Under the pieces are notes generated by a model, which saw only the letters and a program-made list of their open reading frames with translations, was not told where the DNA came from and searched no databases. DNA of 64,000 bases from Aplysia californica (Eukaryota; Mollusca; Gastropoda; Aplysiida; Aplysiidae), in NCBI RefSeq assembly GCF_000002075.1, contig NW_004797539.1, positions 391,457 through 455,456 of the forward strand, in the 5' to 3' direction. Shown here piece after piece: positions 23,701 to 35,925 of the stretch (the stretch's first letter is position 1; each line of letters starts with the position of its first letter). The translations under genes were made by a program, and so were the position numbers.

Positions 23701-24867
23701 CATGGATGCCACACAAAAGGGTGAAGGGGATAAATTTGAAATTATGGTGTGAAAATTTCATAAGATAGTCGGAAATGGTGTGCTTTTTTTCTCATTTATT
23801 TTTGGATATGAAACTCCAAATTTTTTAGTTCAGGATTTATTTATATTTGTTGAAACTAAATGGTTTTCAAATTCCTTTTTAGTGTTTGGATTTTCAGATT
23901 GATTATTCATTATTTCTACAATTTCAAATTTGGAATGTCTATCGAAATATCATGCAGATAGTTGTGTGACTTCCTGCAAGTTGTTTATATCAGTACTAGT
24001 TACCTTAGTATTTAGAAGCTCTTAAAGTGTGCCGCTGCTGATCTGAAATATATTGTTATTTGTGAGACCACCGAACCACAATCATATTTGTTCTATAGTC
24101 AGTATACTACAGTAGTGTTTGTTGGAGTTATTTAGTTATTTGAAGAAATCTGCCCCTGCTCCCCCCTCCTTAAAAAAAAAAAATTTACTACTTTCATGTT
24201 ATTTGCTGACTCACATTGGTTTGGTTGTTGTAACTTGACAATTGGTCTATACACTTACAAATTTTCATGACACTTTGGTAACCCATCATCTTTATAATAA
24301 AGATTGCCATAGTTTGTTTGTTTAACTTTGGCCTTAGACAAAAGGTTGACAAAATGTTTTGATTTTGGCCAAAGTCTGACTTAAGCTATTATTGTAGATT
24401 GTTGACAAAATGATTGCCTGTTGGGACACAGTTTGGCCTTTTTTAGTTACTCATTGCAATTTTTTCTACTGCTGTGTCTCCAACACTATAACTATGTGCA
24501 CTCAGGCTGTGCGTTTGTTGAGGCAATTTGTATTCCACGTTTATTTCACCTAACATATCACAGATGAGTATAATTCATGTCCTTGACCAAACTTTCAATC
24601 ATCAATCAATGCAGAAATTCCAAAAGTAGGTTTCCTTCTTCATTATGGTAGATAAAGAATACTATATATACTATACAAAATTTTTCCGTTGATATTAAAA
24701 ACATGATCATGTACCTTATATTATGAGGAAACTTTCAACTTTGCAACTGCAACAAAATTTTTGTTTCTTTTTTCTTGTTTATTGAAGATTTCTTCACCTC
24801 TGATGTCTCTGTATGTCTATCTTACCTTTTCTGTGCATAACAGTTAAGTCAATGTGCTTCTCTATAC

Positions 24868-25580
24868 ACAGAACTTCATTTTAAAATATCATTGTATAGA
24901 AGCTTCTGTTGCCCCTAATCCTGTGCACTGGTTCATACGGATGTATACCTTGGAGCATACAGGAAAGTTTTCTGTGTATCTGAGAATGTAGTTTTTATTC
25001 TAATGTTCTTTACTGAGGACAGTTGTACATTGGTATTGTTTTCTTTTTCTTCCCTCAGATAAATATTTAATTGAAAAACTGGCTGTGAAGTTATGTTTAC
25101 ATGAAGCTTCTCATGCCCGAAAATCGCTAGTTCATTTATACATGGAAATGTACACGGTCTTTGTGTTGGAACCAATGTTATTTTTAACAATTTATTTTTG
25201 AAAGGACAGTCGTATTTTGTTTTTATTTTCTTAGCTTGGCAAATGAGATAATGAAAAGACTGGCTGTGAAGTTTTGTTTTCATGGAGTTTCTCTAGACCC
25301 AGACCAAGTGCACTGGTATACATATGAGCAAATAAGAGCAGCAGTGTAATTTTGAATTTAAATGCAATTCGTATTCTTCTAGTTATTTCACAAAGACTTG
25401 TAGGGGCCTACATTGGTTTTGGAGATTTTTTGGGGGGGCGGGGGGGGGGGGGGGGGTATTACCTCAACTAATTAGATAACGCAAAGATTGGCTGTGAAGT
25501 TTTATTTCCATGAAGCTACTTTTGTGTCAAAACAAGTGCACTGCTTCACGAATGTGTATGTGTACTTGAAAGCACCCAAG
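24868..25580 (+). repeat. Spaced tandem repeat, four degenerate units
   Basis: Units start near 24,868, 25,079, 25,259 and 25,490. They share GGCTGTGAAGTTTTGTTT, CATGAAGCTTCT and (three of them) AAGTGCACTGG followed by a TTCATA/GTATAC-type block. The period is about 180-230 bases. There is no long open frame. Confidence 0.65.
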
Positions 25581-25744
25581 GAAAATATTTTACCATATGT
25601 TTCTGATTTTTTTCAAAAGGACTTCCCCATTACTACTATCGTTTTCTTTCTCATCCTTCTCCCAATTAGTTTGCTGAACAACTATCTCAGAAGGTTTTGT
25701 TGGCACACAGTATTGTGCTGTCTTTTAAAACAAAATACCCCTCC

Positions 25745-26100
25745 GGGGAAGTGCCACTGACTGTAGTGTCTTTAGGCCATTCCCAAAGGGGGGACATTTC
25801 TCGTTCAAGCACAGTAGAATTGTAAATGGGCTGACTCATGTCATGCTCATAACTGTGCCTGATCCACAACAGGGAACTGCTGCTCTTTCTTTCCTGATCC
25901 TTACTCATGTCATTTTCCTCTACTTCTTTTGTATGTTTGTAACTCTCTTGTGACCTGCTATTTCCGGGGTGCCTTGATAGTCGAAGCAGACCTTGTGCTG
26001 TTGAAGTTAGAGAGGTGAGCAGTCTAAGTCTGATTCCCTGTTGACACCCACCCCGTGGCACTCATATGACCTTATGCAGTTGCGAGCGCCGTAAAACCCT
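25745..26100 (+). repeat. SINE-like repeat, subfamily A, copy 2
   Basis: The best-preserved copy: head GTGCCACTGACTGTAGTGTC, TTTAGGCCATTCCCAAAGGG, the CTCTTGTGACC block, CTTGATAGTCGAAGCAGACC, and the tail CACTCATATGACCTTATGCA then GAGCGCCGTAAAACCCTCGA, ending in an A-rich run. Confidence 0.75.
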
Positions 26101-26824
26101 CGACTATAAAAAAATAAAAAATAAAAAATAAATCTGCAAGTGGTTGAAAGGTATCATTGGTAGGTCCTTCTTATTTACTGTGTTTCTGTTGTTCCTGTCT
26201 GTATATCTTGCTTTTTTTTCAGGACTTAATGTCCATTATTGTGATGAGGTGGTTATTTTTACTTTAAACACTATTTTAAAAAACCCAATATTTTCTCTGG
26301 CGGGTCTTACTTTTTTTTTTTCTCTATTTTTTTCCCCCCTGTCTGTCCTGTTCTTTCCCAGCACTAAATACCATCATTGTGTTGATTTGCTTCCCTTGGC
26401 TCCAATTATAAACAAACTTACATAAAAAGGGCTTTGGTCCTGTGGCACAGTGCCATATTACAATTTAGGGGGAGATTTTTGTAGAATTGTTAAGTACATG
26501 GTGTAGTTTTGTCTAAAATGTTGAGTTTTTTAATTGGCTATGAGGGAAGAAGTTGACTTCTGAGGTCAATAGGTGGGTGGTTGGGGAGTGCGACTGGTCA
26601 GTCCTACTTCTTTACTCTCCCTCAGTTGTTTCCCTGTTAGTTTTGCTTTTTTCGAGCTTAAAATCTCTATGTACTTCTTTTAGCTGAAACTAAATTTAAC
26701 TTACGTTTCTAAGGACAATGCAGGCAAATAACTAATGTTGAACTGTCTCCTCCATCTGTGAACTTTGTGGCTGTTCGTTTTGTTTATTACTCTCTGATTC
26801 TGCATAGACTCTGATAGAGCGTAC

Positions 26825-27030
26825 CAGCATCTGTGGTGTAACAGTGAAGCTCTTCGTTGTAGCACACAGAGAACATGAGTTTGATTCCCAAGTCGGAAAA
26901 TTCATCAAGTATGCTGGGATGTTGTCATTGTCTCCCACCGGTCTGGCTTTGTTGTGACAGGCAGGGTTGACGCAATTTGCCTTCTAAATTATCTAAATTG
27001 TGTCAATGGGGGCACAAAACATTAGAATTA
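26825..27030 (+). repeat. tRNA-derived SINE (family S), copy 2
   Basis: Head GGTGTAACAGTGAAGCTCTT, B-box-like GAGTTTGATTCCC near 26,878, body CTGGGATGTTGTCATTGTCT, then GACAGGCAGGGTTGACGCAA, TTCTAAATTATCTAAATTG and the TCAATGGGGGCACAAAAC tail. Confidence 0.7.
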
Positions 27031-27184
27031 CAAATAAAGTGTGGAACGATCTGTTCTCATGATGTAGACGGGATTTTTCAGTGGTAGACAGTAGTAGGCT
27101 ATATTTTGTGGAAGCAGAAAATATCCGGGGAATACAAAAGTTGATGGGATTTAGCTCTTGATACCATATCGAAATATAAAAAGA

Positions 27185-27250
27185 GTAGCCATGGTGTAGT
27201 GCGTTAGACTTGCCATTGTCAACTTGTAAGTTTTATTCATGTCTCCACTG
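27185..27250 (+). repeat. SINE family S head fragment
   Basis: GCCATGGTGTAGTGCGTTAG and the sequence after it resemble the tRNA-like head of family S, but the usual body is missing. Confidence 0.4.
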
Positions 27251-28174
27251 TATAGAACAGTTTTTCCTTATATCCAGTGCCCGTTGGCACGATTGGATCT
27301 GTTTGGTAGGAGGGGCTAGCCAGATTGAGGAAAAAAAGCGACCATTGTGGCATAAACCAAACGAAGCTGAAGGTGATCTTAAAAAACAAGCGTGTTTGTT
27401 TTCAAGGCCGCGAGTCGGGTGATCAGTTTGTTTTAGAGAACCGATCCCCCAATGGGCACTGGATAATAGAAAAAGTGCTGCACTGTATTAGACCGTAACA
27501 TCATAGATGCTGGTACACTCAGTTCAGACAGCTGTAAATAGGTACTTGGCAATCAATAGAGATGGGGTTCATACTATTTATAGTATATGAATGATGGTGA
27601 TGCACATACATATAATATATATATATATAAATATAACATGCTGTAAACTGTAATGTTTTATATCATGGGGGGGATTGAAATATTAAGACTGGAATGAACT
27701 ATCAGATGTAGGGCATAATTTGTAAAGTCTTGTGAGCCTTTTGAGGGATACATAACTATAGATTATGTTTTTCAAGATTTAAAAAATGTATGTTTCTTTT
27801 CATAGAATACTTTCTATCACTGAAAAAATACTCCTGGCAATAAGTGCTGGTGCTTTTACTTTTAAAGCATGGCATGAAATTGTTGTTCATGATATTGTCA
27901 AAATGTTTGATCTGCAGAAGAAAAGCCTAAGTATGATTTGAATTAAATGAAGTTCTTACTACTTCTATTTCCATTTGTATTTCCAGTTATTGTGCATGGA
28001 CATTAAATTTGATGTCTTGTCTTTTTTGTGTGTGCATATTTCAGTCTGGCATTTTCTGTGCATTTACAAGATAATAGTTACATGTAGTTATCACATCACC
28101 TTCCCTCTACTGCCTCTGCTCTCTGCTGCTACTTCTTCATTTGCCCCATTATAATTATGTGTGTGTGTGTGTGC

Positions 28175-28205
<31 letters not shown>

Positions 28206-28750
28206 CACACTGGGTCCTGACTCAGATTTTCACACTCATAAATTTCTAGCAGAGATTTTTACAGATGTTTCTCATCAAAGAAGATCGAGGAAGAAATTCT
28301 GTTTGAAAAGGAATCCAAATGGTAGGAAGGTGGCTCTAGCAGGTCCTAAATCTTTTTGCTCCCCGTTGTTCTTATCTGTCCTTCTTGCTATTTCCTTACA
28401 CTTGTCGGTCATTATTGCGTGGTTGTGCTCTCTTTACTCTATCAAGCAAAAGAAAAATCAAAGGAATATAAAAATAAACCAGTCTTCCTGTGCCTCCCTC
28501 CTATTGCGCACTGGAGATACAGAAAAGTGGGAATCCATAACTTATTCATAGACACAGAATATTCTTGTCAGCTAAGCTCAGTCATCGGAGCTTATTGTCA
28601 AAGAGCTGATTTTCCATTTTTTGTAACTCATAGAAGCCTTTAGAGTTAACTGTTCTGAAAGAAAAGATGGGATGGGAGAGGGAGGGGTCTTCATAGTAAT
28701 CTTAAATGCAGAGTTGGAAAATGTAAATTGATTCTTTTCACAAGACTATA

Positions 28751-30313
28751 CAGTGGGTGCCGCATTCATCGAGTTCACATTCAACGAGAAGTCTGCTCCA
28801 ACGAGGCAATCCTTAATCCCCGATTTTTCCTCTATATCTCTTTGTAAATGTACGTCGGCTCCAACGAGGTTGAAAACAGACCGAAGTCGCTTTCAACGAG
28901 GTCGCGATAACCAAATGAAAGCAATTAGCGGCCCCAAAAGCGAAGAATTTTTCTCCTTTCTCTCTTTCTCACGCGAAGCACAAGGCCCATCATCGATTCC
29001 TAACACACTGTATTGCTAGATCTAGTGTGCCTCCTAATATGGGCCCCAGAGCCAAGAGGATGGGCAAGGATTAGCCTACGGTAGAGATGGGAGGGGATGG
29101 GTGGGAACACGATGCCGGCTGTGTGAAACTGGATGAACTGTGGATGGGTAGGTCTAGATCGAGATCTTCATTTTTTTCAATTTTCTTTTCTCCCCCTGAT
29201 CAGAAAATCCAAGCTCCTGTCTTTACTTTATGTAGATCTAGGCCTAGGCGTGAGAGGGTATGTTTCCACTCGAGAAGTGTTCCAGGGAAAAACATAAATT
29301 TTTTATGCAGAAATGATGGTCAGACCACAGCTCAAACACGCGCACACTGATGCTGTTTGAGATTTTTGTCATTAGGGGGAACAAATGTTTTAATTACTAG
29401 ATCTAGTATTGATCCTATAATACAGTGGAATCCTGTTATAACGAGAGGGAGGGGACCGGTGCGAAACATCCATTATAACAGGATTCTCGTTATAATTATA
29501 AGGGACCCAGTAATAAATTCAAGGGAAATAGTACAGTAGGCCTAATCTATAAGTCTGGTTTTCTGTTCGTTTCTTTTTGTAATCTCCCCTGATGATGATT
29601 TGGTTCAACGTGATCTCGAGGTCTTACTTGATTAAAAATCGAATAAGGTTTCTTTCTCTATCGCTAGCGATGTTGACAGCTCGGCGTCGGTGATCAGAAA
29701 AAAAGTTCTCTAGGCTAACTCGCCCCACCACACCCTGTGGTGCGTTCCGTCTGCTTGCGCACGTCCCACATTGGATCCATCCATCACAGTCACATCATTG
29801 TGACCTCTCCATCCCCGCATCGGAGAAGTGAGAGGCGTGGTAGGCCTAGATAATCTAGACTAGGCTGACCTATCACGTGATGCATTCTGCTTGTCTGTGC
29901 ATGCCACTACCACATCCTCCCCACTCATTCGCTCCGCCTTCCTTGTTGGCACACGTGGGCTCTCCCATTCTGTTTCGCAAGATCACCAACAACCGGCAAG
30001 GTTTTGCATGAATAAATGGCCTGTACGGTGTGCACAGCAGCAGCAATATTCCGCTATAACCGACTCGCATGTTTGTCTGATTGCGCTATAGCAGTATTTT
30101 ATTTACAAAGATAAAGAAGGGAAAAAACGGGGTTTTAGAATAGTGTCTTTATAACAGATTTCTCGTTATTTCAGGACTTGTTGTAAGTGGATTCCACTGT
30201 ATAATAACTTGTCTCCTTTCTTTACTTTAGCTTTAGTCACGTTCTGCGAGAGGTCGGATCCAACGAGGACAACCAGCCGGTCCCGGCAACCTTGTTGAAT
30301 GCGACACGCAATG
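28751..30313. mobile_element. TA-flanked MITE with a nested second element
   Basis: The left end CAGTGGGTGCCGCATTCATC and the reversed right end CATTGCGTGTCGCATTCAAC form imperfect inverted repeats next to TA. Related motifs (CAACGAGG repeats) occur on both sides. It is 1,563 bp in total, of which 777 bp is the element at 29,423-30,199. No transposase frame is present. Confidence 0.65.
29423..30199. mobile_element. pogo/Tigger-like MITE, copy 2 (nested)
   Basis: TA target on both sides; ends CAGTGGAATCCTGTTATAAC and, reversed, CAGTGGAATCCACTTACAAC. Inverted relative to the copy at 14,173-14,972 and similar along its length, including the block with CTTTATCTTTGTAAA and the GATCACCAACAACxxGC stretch. 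It lies inside the element 28,751-30,313, so it is the younger of the two. Confidence 0.8.
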
Positions 30314-32478
30314 TATAAATAAATTGGTAGACCGTCAAATTTATTTAAATCTAAACAAGTTGTCAGGCCTGTCCAGCAGTAGGCCTAGACTGGCAACTAA
30401 ATCAGAATCATCGCGGTAGACTGACAGCTAAATCGGTATCCGAAATCCCGTTGTTACCGAGACTGTCGTGGACCCATTGCAGGTCCAGCCCAGTTATCAA
30501 GTTCATACGTTTGGCAAAATTCTCATTAGCCTAGCTGAATTAATCACACCGTCACGTATTTGGATCCAAAGCCAGAGGTCACATCCGGGAGGGTCACCCA
30601 ATCGTACTTTCGTTTTCATTTCTCTCGCGAATTTATCTTGGCCTATCTTCTCAATACACCACAGGTGTACTGTTTCGTGTAAACTATAACAAGGCGATTA
30701 AAGTTAAAGGATCATGGACGCTTTTTAGCCCAGGTTTGTATAGTTGACTACAAGATAACGCATAGATCTACGTTTGGAACAACAGTAGATATCTAGATCT
30801 AACCAACAAGGAGTTCAAAATGAATCAATGAAACCGTGTTGTTACTAGATCTAGGCCTATTAGATTTGATTAGATAGATCAAAATCAAGGAAATCTAGAT
30901 TCTAGATCTAGATCTAGACTCTACTAGAGTCTAGATAGATCTACTTACTGTGTTGCAAAGTTTTAAGCAAGTGTAGCCACAACTTTCACAATTGAATACC
31001 GGTAGGCCTACATAAAACTGGTAAATTTTTACTTTCACTCCCGCACTCGGATGCACTGCTTCGGGGGTCAAACTACAGCACTGTTTGCTGCACAGTTATC
31101 ACACGTAAAGCCACTGTAACTGTCGCAAATCAATTATTTTCATGAAAATTTCAAATCTTAACTAATATATCAAATTATGGGTTGAAACAGGCCCCCCTGT
31201 AACCCCCCAGATTTTCTTTTACCTCAGGCTCAGGCCCCCCCGTGGAACCCCCCGATTGGTCCAAAGCCTGTCTATCTCGATTTTTAAGAACAATCAAATA
31301 TTTCAAAAACTATTAATTTGCGACGGAAATGAAGTTGATATTCATGTTCAGCGCATCCATATTTAGTAGAAAATGGACAAATAATTGGTAGCTGAGTGTG
31401 AGGCGGGAAGGAAAGTAAAAAAAAATACCAACTCTATTCCCTCACCCCCAGGACATGTTACTCACGTATTTGCTGGTTCAGCTTAAATACCTGTACCTGT
31501 AAAGATGTTCTTGTGATATTGATTGATTTCCTAGATCTGGATCTATATAGAGTGAGATAGCAAATAGGCCTAAATGTTCGAGGTTGAACTTGCGGAGAAG
31601 GCTTCACTTTTATGGGGGGGAGGAAAGTTCCAGAGGCCCAACTGATAGTATCAAGGGCTGACTGTCCAGTCGGCAAGCAATGATCAAAACTTCACACCTC
31701 TCAAGTGCTATCCTAGCCTCTCTGAATAATGGCATGCATCAGTGTAAGGCCGACTTATACCTATTTCTTTTGCCACAAGTGCTTGCATCTCATATTCACG
31801 CCACTGTTTGACCTATTAAAAACAGAAATTAAATGATTGAACATCTCCTTTGTTTTCACCTTTAGCCCCACCCTTCGGCATAATAAGCATAATCAACCAG
31901 TGCCACCCCTCCCCGCGTATGAAATAAAATTCAAGATTTCATACCCACCCCACCCTACCATCTGCACCACTCAGGCTCCAGGCTCACGGATGGGGTAACA
32001 TCTAACCCCAAGTCGCATCCCTTAAACACTTCCCCCCTGGGTAAAACAGGTTTCTGTTTCATAGAGTAATTGTAGAGGAATTTATCAAGGGGGGAAGCAG
32101 TGCAATTCTGTTATGACAAGTTTCCATCTTCAAAAGGTTTTCGTTAAGGCAGGTTTGACTGTACTTCAAAGATCATTGAGAGGCAGTCCTAGTCTTGTAA
32201 AAAACTGCTACTTTTCACTTCTCAATTTGCCTTTCTTTTTTTGAACACTTTGCTAGTGAAAGATGTGGGAAGATAGTCGGACGTCTTAATTCCATCTTTG
32301 TAAACTGAGAAACAGATAAACAAAATTTATAATTTTCTCTGATACGGATAGTTTGATTATTAAAGCTATGGTGATATTCCTCATTGTTCTTACCCTGTAA
32401 TACAAATTCATGTTTGAAGTAAGGTGTAAGACCAAAATGAATTTGTCTTGTAAATAATTGGACATTGTTTTCTCACAG
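30314..32478 (+). other. Region upstream of LINS1
   Basis: The first LINS1 coding exon opens at a splice acceptor, so a 5' UTR exon and promoter are expected here, but neither could be fixed. The region holds AGATCT/CTAG tracts (30,890-30,950), C-rich patches near 31,190-31,260, and no gene-like frame. Confidence 0.4.
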
Positions 32479-35400
32479 ATGGATTCAGCTGCCATGAATA
32501 TCTTCAGAGCTGTCTGCCACCAGGAAAACCCCCAGTTGCTCATCACCCCACACAAGTTTTGCAGTGATTTGTTTCTATCAATGCATAACCATGTAAATGA
32601 CAGTGAAATCTGTTCTCCACACTCGCAAGTACTGTTCTCAAGTGAGCTGGGCTTACCTCCCTGTAAACTAATGGTCGCTGTCTCGATGACTGCTGCTGTT
32701 TTCAATTACTGTGAGTATCATCACATCAATGCAGAGAAACTGAAGCTGAGATTGAGTTCAACTAGCGCAAGTGAAAAAACAAGTTCAAATAAAGACAATG
32801 GTGGACTTCATATTGAATCAGTAGATCTTGCTCAAAGTGTGTATCAAGCAAAAGGAGAGGCAGCATCTTGCCAGTCTCCTACCTTTGATCAGGACTTCCA
32901 CAATACAATTGGAAATGGTCTTAGTGTTACTGACTGGTATGGCCAAACACTTTTGTTTCTCCTTGAGAGAAAAATTGTGTTTACATTGGTAAGTATGTAT
33001 GTGCTTTGGTGGCGTTCATCACCTTAGTTTTGAATTTCTTAATTTTAAATTGTGTATTTGAAGAAGGATGCCAATGTGAGAAGGAGGAAGATGGGTGAAA
33101 AAAAATTAAATTGTAGGTGTTTTTACTCCCCCATTGACAAAATTTAGATCATTTAGGAGACAGGCTTTGAATCTGCCTATCAGTGTTTCCATAGACCAGT
33201 GCGCAAATCATTACGTAATTCTATGTTTAAGCTAGCCTATCATTGTTCGTAGCCGCGAAGGGGGGAGGGGGTTATGGTTGTGACATGTCTATATCTCTGC
33301 TGATGTTCCACGTCCAGAACGCTTATGCCTACACCCGCCCCTTTCCCCTATACACACCAGTAACAGCCAGACATAATTATGCTGGCCATCCATTGCACCT
33401 CTCCCCAACCTCGACCTTCGCTAAGACTCATAATGTTTTATTTGTGTGTCAACGACGCACATGTTGGTGTGAAAGAAGGCTTCTGATTAGCCGCAAAAGA
33501 TGTACGCATTAGGCCAGGCTAATCGTATTTATATAATGATTCATGGTGCAGGTGCGATTGATTGTCTCTTGGAATAGGGTTGATGAGTTTGGCTGCAAGA
33601 GAAAAGTGCATGAAGTCACATTAGCAGGGGCTGTACACCTGTCAAAAGATATTAGTTGAATCTGAGTTTTCTCATTTATGGATACGAGTTATTTTGTGAT
33701 TTTAATTAGTTAAAAAAATTGGGGAATCCATTTTCTATCGTTAAATCCGAGTTTTTGTTGAATCCGGGTTCGTTATATATCGGAGTTTCACTGAATATGT
33801 TTTTTGCTGTTGTTTTTATTTCAGGTAACATTGCTACAGAGCAAATGTCAAGTCATTGCTTATGTGGCAAGGAAAACCTTGGTGACAGGAACTCGAAACA
33901 ATTTCTTTGAAGTAAGAGTTTTATTTATTTGACATGTTCACTTTGATTTGCAGACCTTGGATGTATTTGTCAAATCTGTAGTGTATCTTTCTTAGGAAAT
34001 TCCATTTTTTGAACACCATAAAGGAGAGGGCAGAGGTAGGGATGGGGAGATGTGGAAGCACTGTGGAGAACCAGAGGGAAGGAGGGGTTAGAATAGTTAC
34101 GAGTTTCATTGTCTAGTGTAGTGGTTCTTAACCTTTTTTCGATTGAAACCCTGGGTTTCAGTGAACCAGTTTCTGGGGTTCAGTGGAGGTCAAGACATAC
34201 ATTGTGTTTGTGTGTTCCATTCACCCCACTTGTAGGGTTTAGTGAATGCATGATATAGAACTTGCAGCGTTCAGTGTCTCTAACAAGGTTAAGAACCACT
34301 AGTGTGGCATGTCAATTTTACTTTTTGCAAACACAAGAACTTTCTGGTTACCATATTGATTTGAAATTAATGTAAAATAAATCACATTGTGATATTTTGA
34401 CCCTTTTAGACAACATTTACATCAGTGTATTTTTTGTTGTTGTTGTCCTAACATCCCCATGACAACAAAACTCAAAATGATCAACACCGTATTCATCCGA
34501 ACACTTACCTATCAATGCCAAACATGGACCATGAACAAGACTTTAGAGCAAAAAATTACAACGTGTGAAATGCGATGCCTTAGAAAAGCAGTAAACAAGG
34601 CCAGGCTAGACAAAATTAGAAACTCTGTAATCTGAGAAATGGTGGGCACAAATGATGTCGTGCATCACATCAAACACCAAAGAATCAAATGGTTCGGACA
34701 TCTCCTACGATTACCAATGCACCATCCAGAACAACGAGCCTACATAAAAAAATTTGGTGGCAACAAGGCTAGAGGGCAACCGAGAAAGACCTGGATAGAT
34801 GGTGTCAGGGAAACATTAACCACCCACGGCATCCCCCTGACCCAAGCTCTCCGGCTGGTGACAGACAGACGTCTCTTTCTTCCCGCGACACCCAAAAGGG
34901 TGTAAGCGGTGGATAAAAGTAAAGTTGTAAATTGTCACATTTCTGTTTTGGAATACCGAGCTATTATTTTTGCTGAAAGTGAATTAAATATCATTTTTCT
35001 TTTTATGTGCTAGTAGGTCATGAATAAACATGCTTTTAATGTATTTCTGTTTGTCTTTTGCAGGTAGCAGACGTACTTTCTGCACTAGAGACTGATATTA
35101 TACAAAGGACTGCTGAGGAAAGTAGTGAAGTGATAGATCTTCTTGTTCAGTTAATGTCTTTTAAGAGTTCAAACAGTGGTTCAGTACAAAGTCTCACATG
35201 TAAATGGATTGTGAACTGTGTCCTCGGAATTCAGATCAACATAACCCTTGAGACATCTGTTTGTGTGTCCCGTAGGATGATAGGTCTGCTCCAGCTCTGG
35301 AAATGTGTCCTCAAATATCTGTCACAGTGTTCATCAGACTTTGCAATCTCAAAGACACTTTGTTTGTTATTTGAAGAAAAACTCCTTCCTTTAGCTGATC

Positions 35401-35880
35401 ATTTCTTTCAGCTTGAGAAACCAAGTTTGGGACACCTTGTGTGTATTCAGTATTTGAAAGTCATCAGCTCAATGTTAAGTCTTCAAGCTTTTATTCCTGT
35501 TTCGGTACATCAAACTGCTCTTTTCTTTTTGGAATCTTCACCCTCACTTTTCTCATGTGGGAGAAACAGTGGTCTGTTCAACAAAACTGACTTTGTTGGG
35601 AGCTCTATTGATGCTTCAGAATCTGGTCTGGAGACGGTGTCTACACTGACAAAGAGCTTTATTCTCGTCCTGTTTGAAGCTTCTGCTGTTCTTCTCCAAG
35701 GCAGAAAAGCTTGTGAAGGTGAGAGTATGATAATATAAAGACATCTTGCTCTCTCTCCCTCCCCCTTCCCCCCCACCCCTTCTTTTTTCCCCCTCTCCCA
35801 TTCCTCCTTCCCTGCCTCAACAGCACTCTCCCTCACTTGCACCCCCCCTTCCTCCCTCCCTCTCTCTCTCTCTGTCTCTC

Positions 35881-35925
<45 letters not shown>

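Larger units (their letters stand above)
22961..28748. other. Intergenic region, no gene recognised
   Basis: About 5.8 kb between DUSP19 and the transposon cluster. It holds SINE copies, a SINE-like repeat, a spaced tandem repeat (24,868-25,580), a G-run (25,441-25,456) and a GT tract (about 28,158-28,204). Short open frames (for example 28,141-28,643) show no domain and overlap simple repeats. Confidence 0.5.

Noticed and set aside
25687-26061. Minus-strand open frame of 124 codons
   Set aside because: It lies within the SINE-like subfamily A copy. Related frames at 94-354 and 39,304-39,546 have the same origin.
28141-28643. Two overlapping open frames after a GT run
   Set aside because: No domain, no splice support, and the start lies in a microsatellite.
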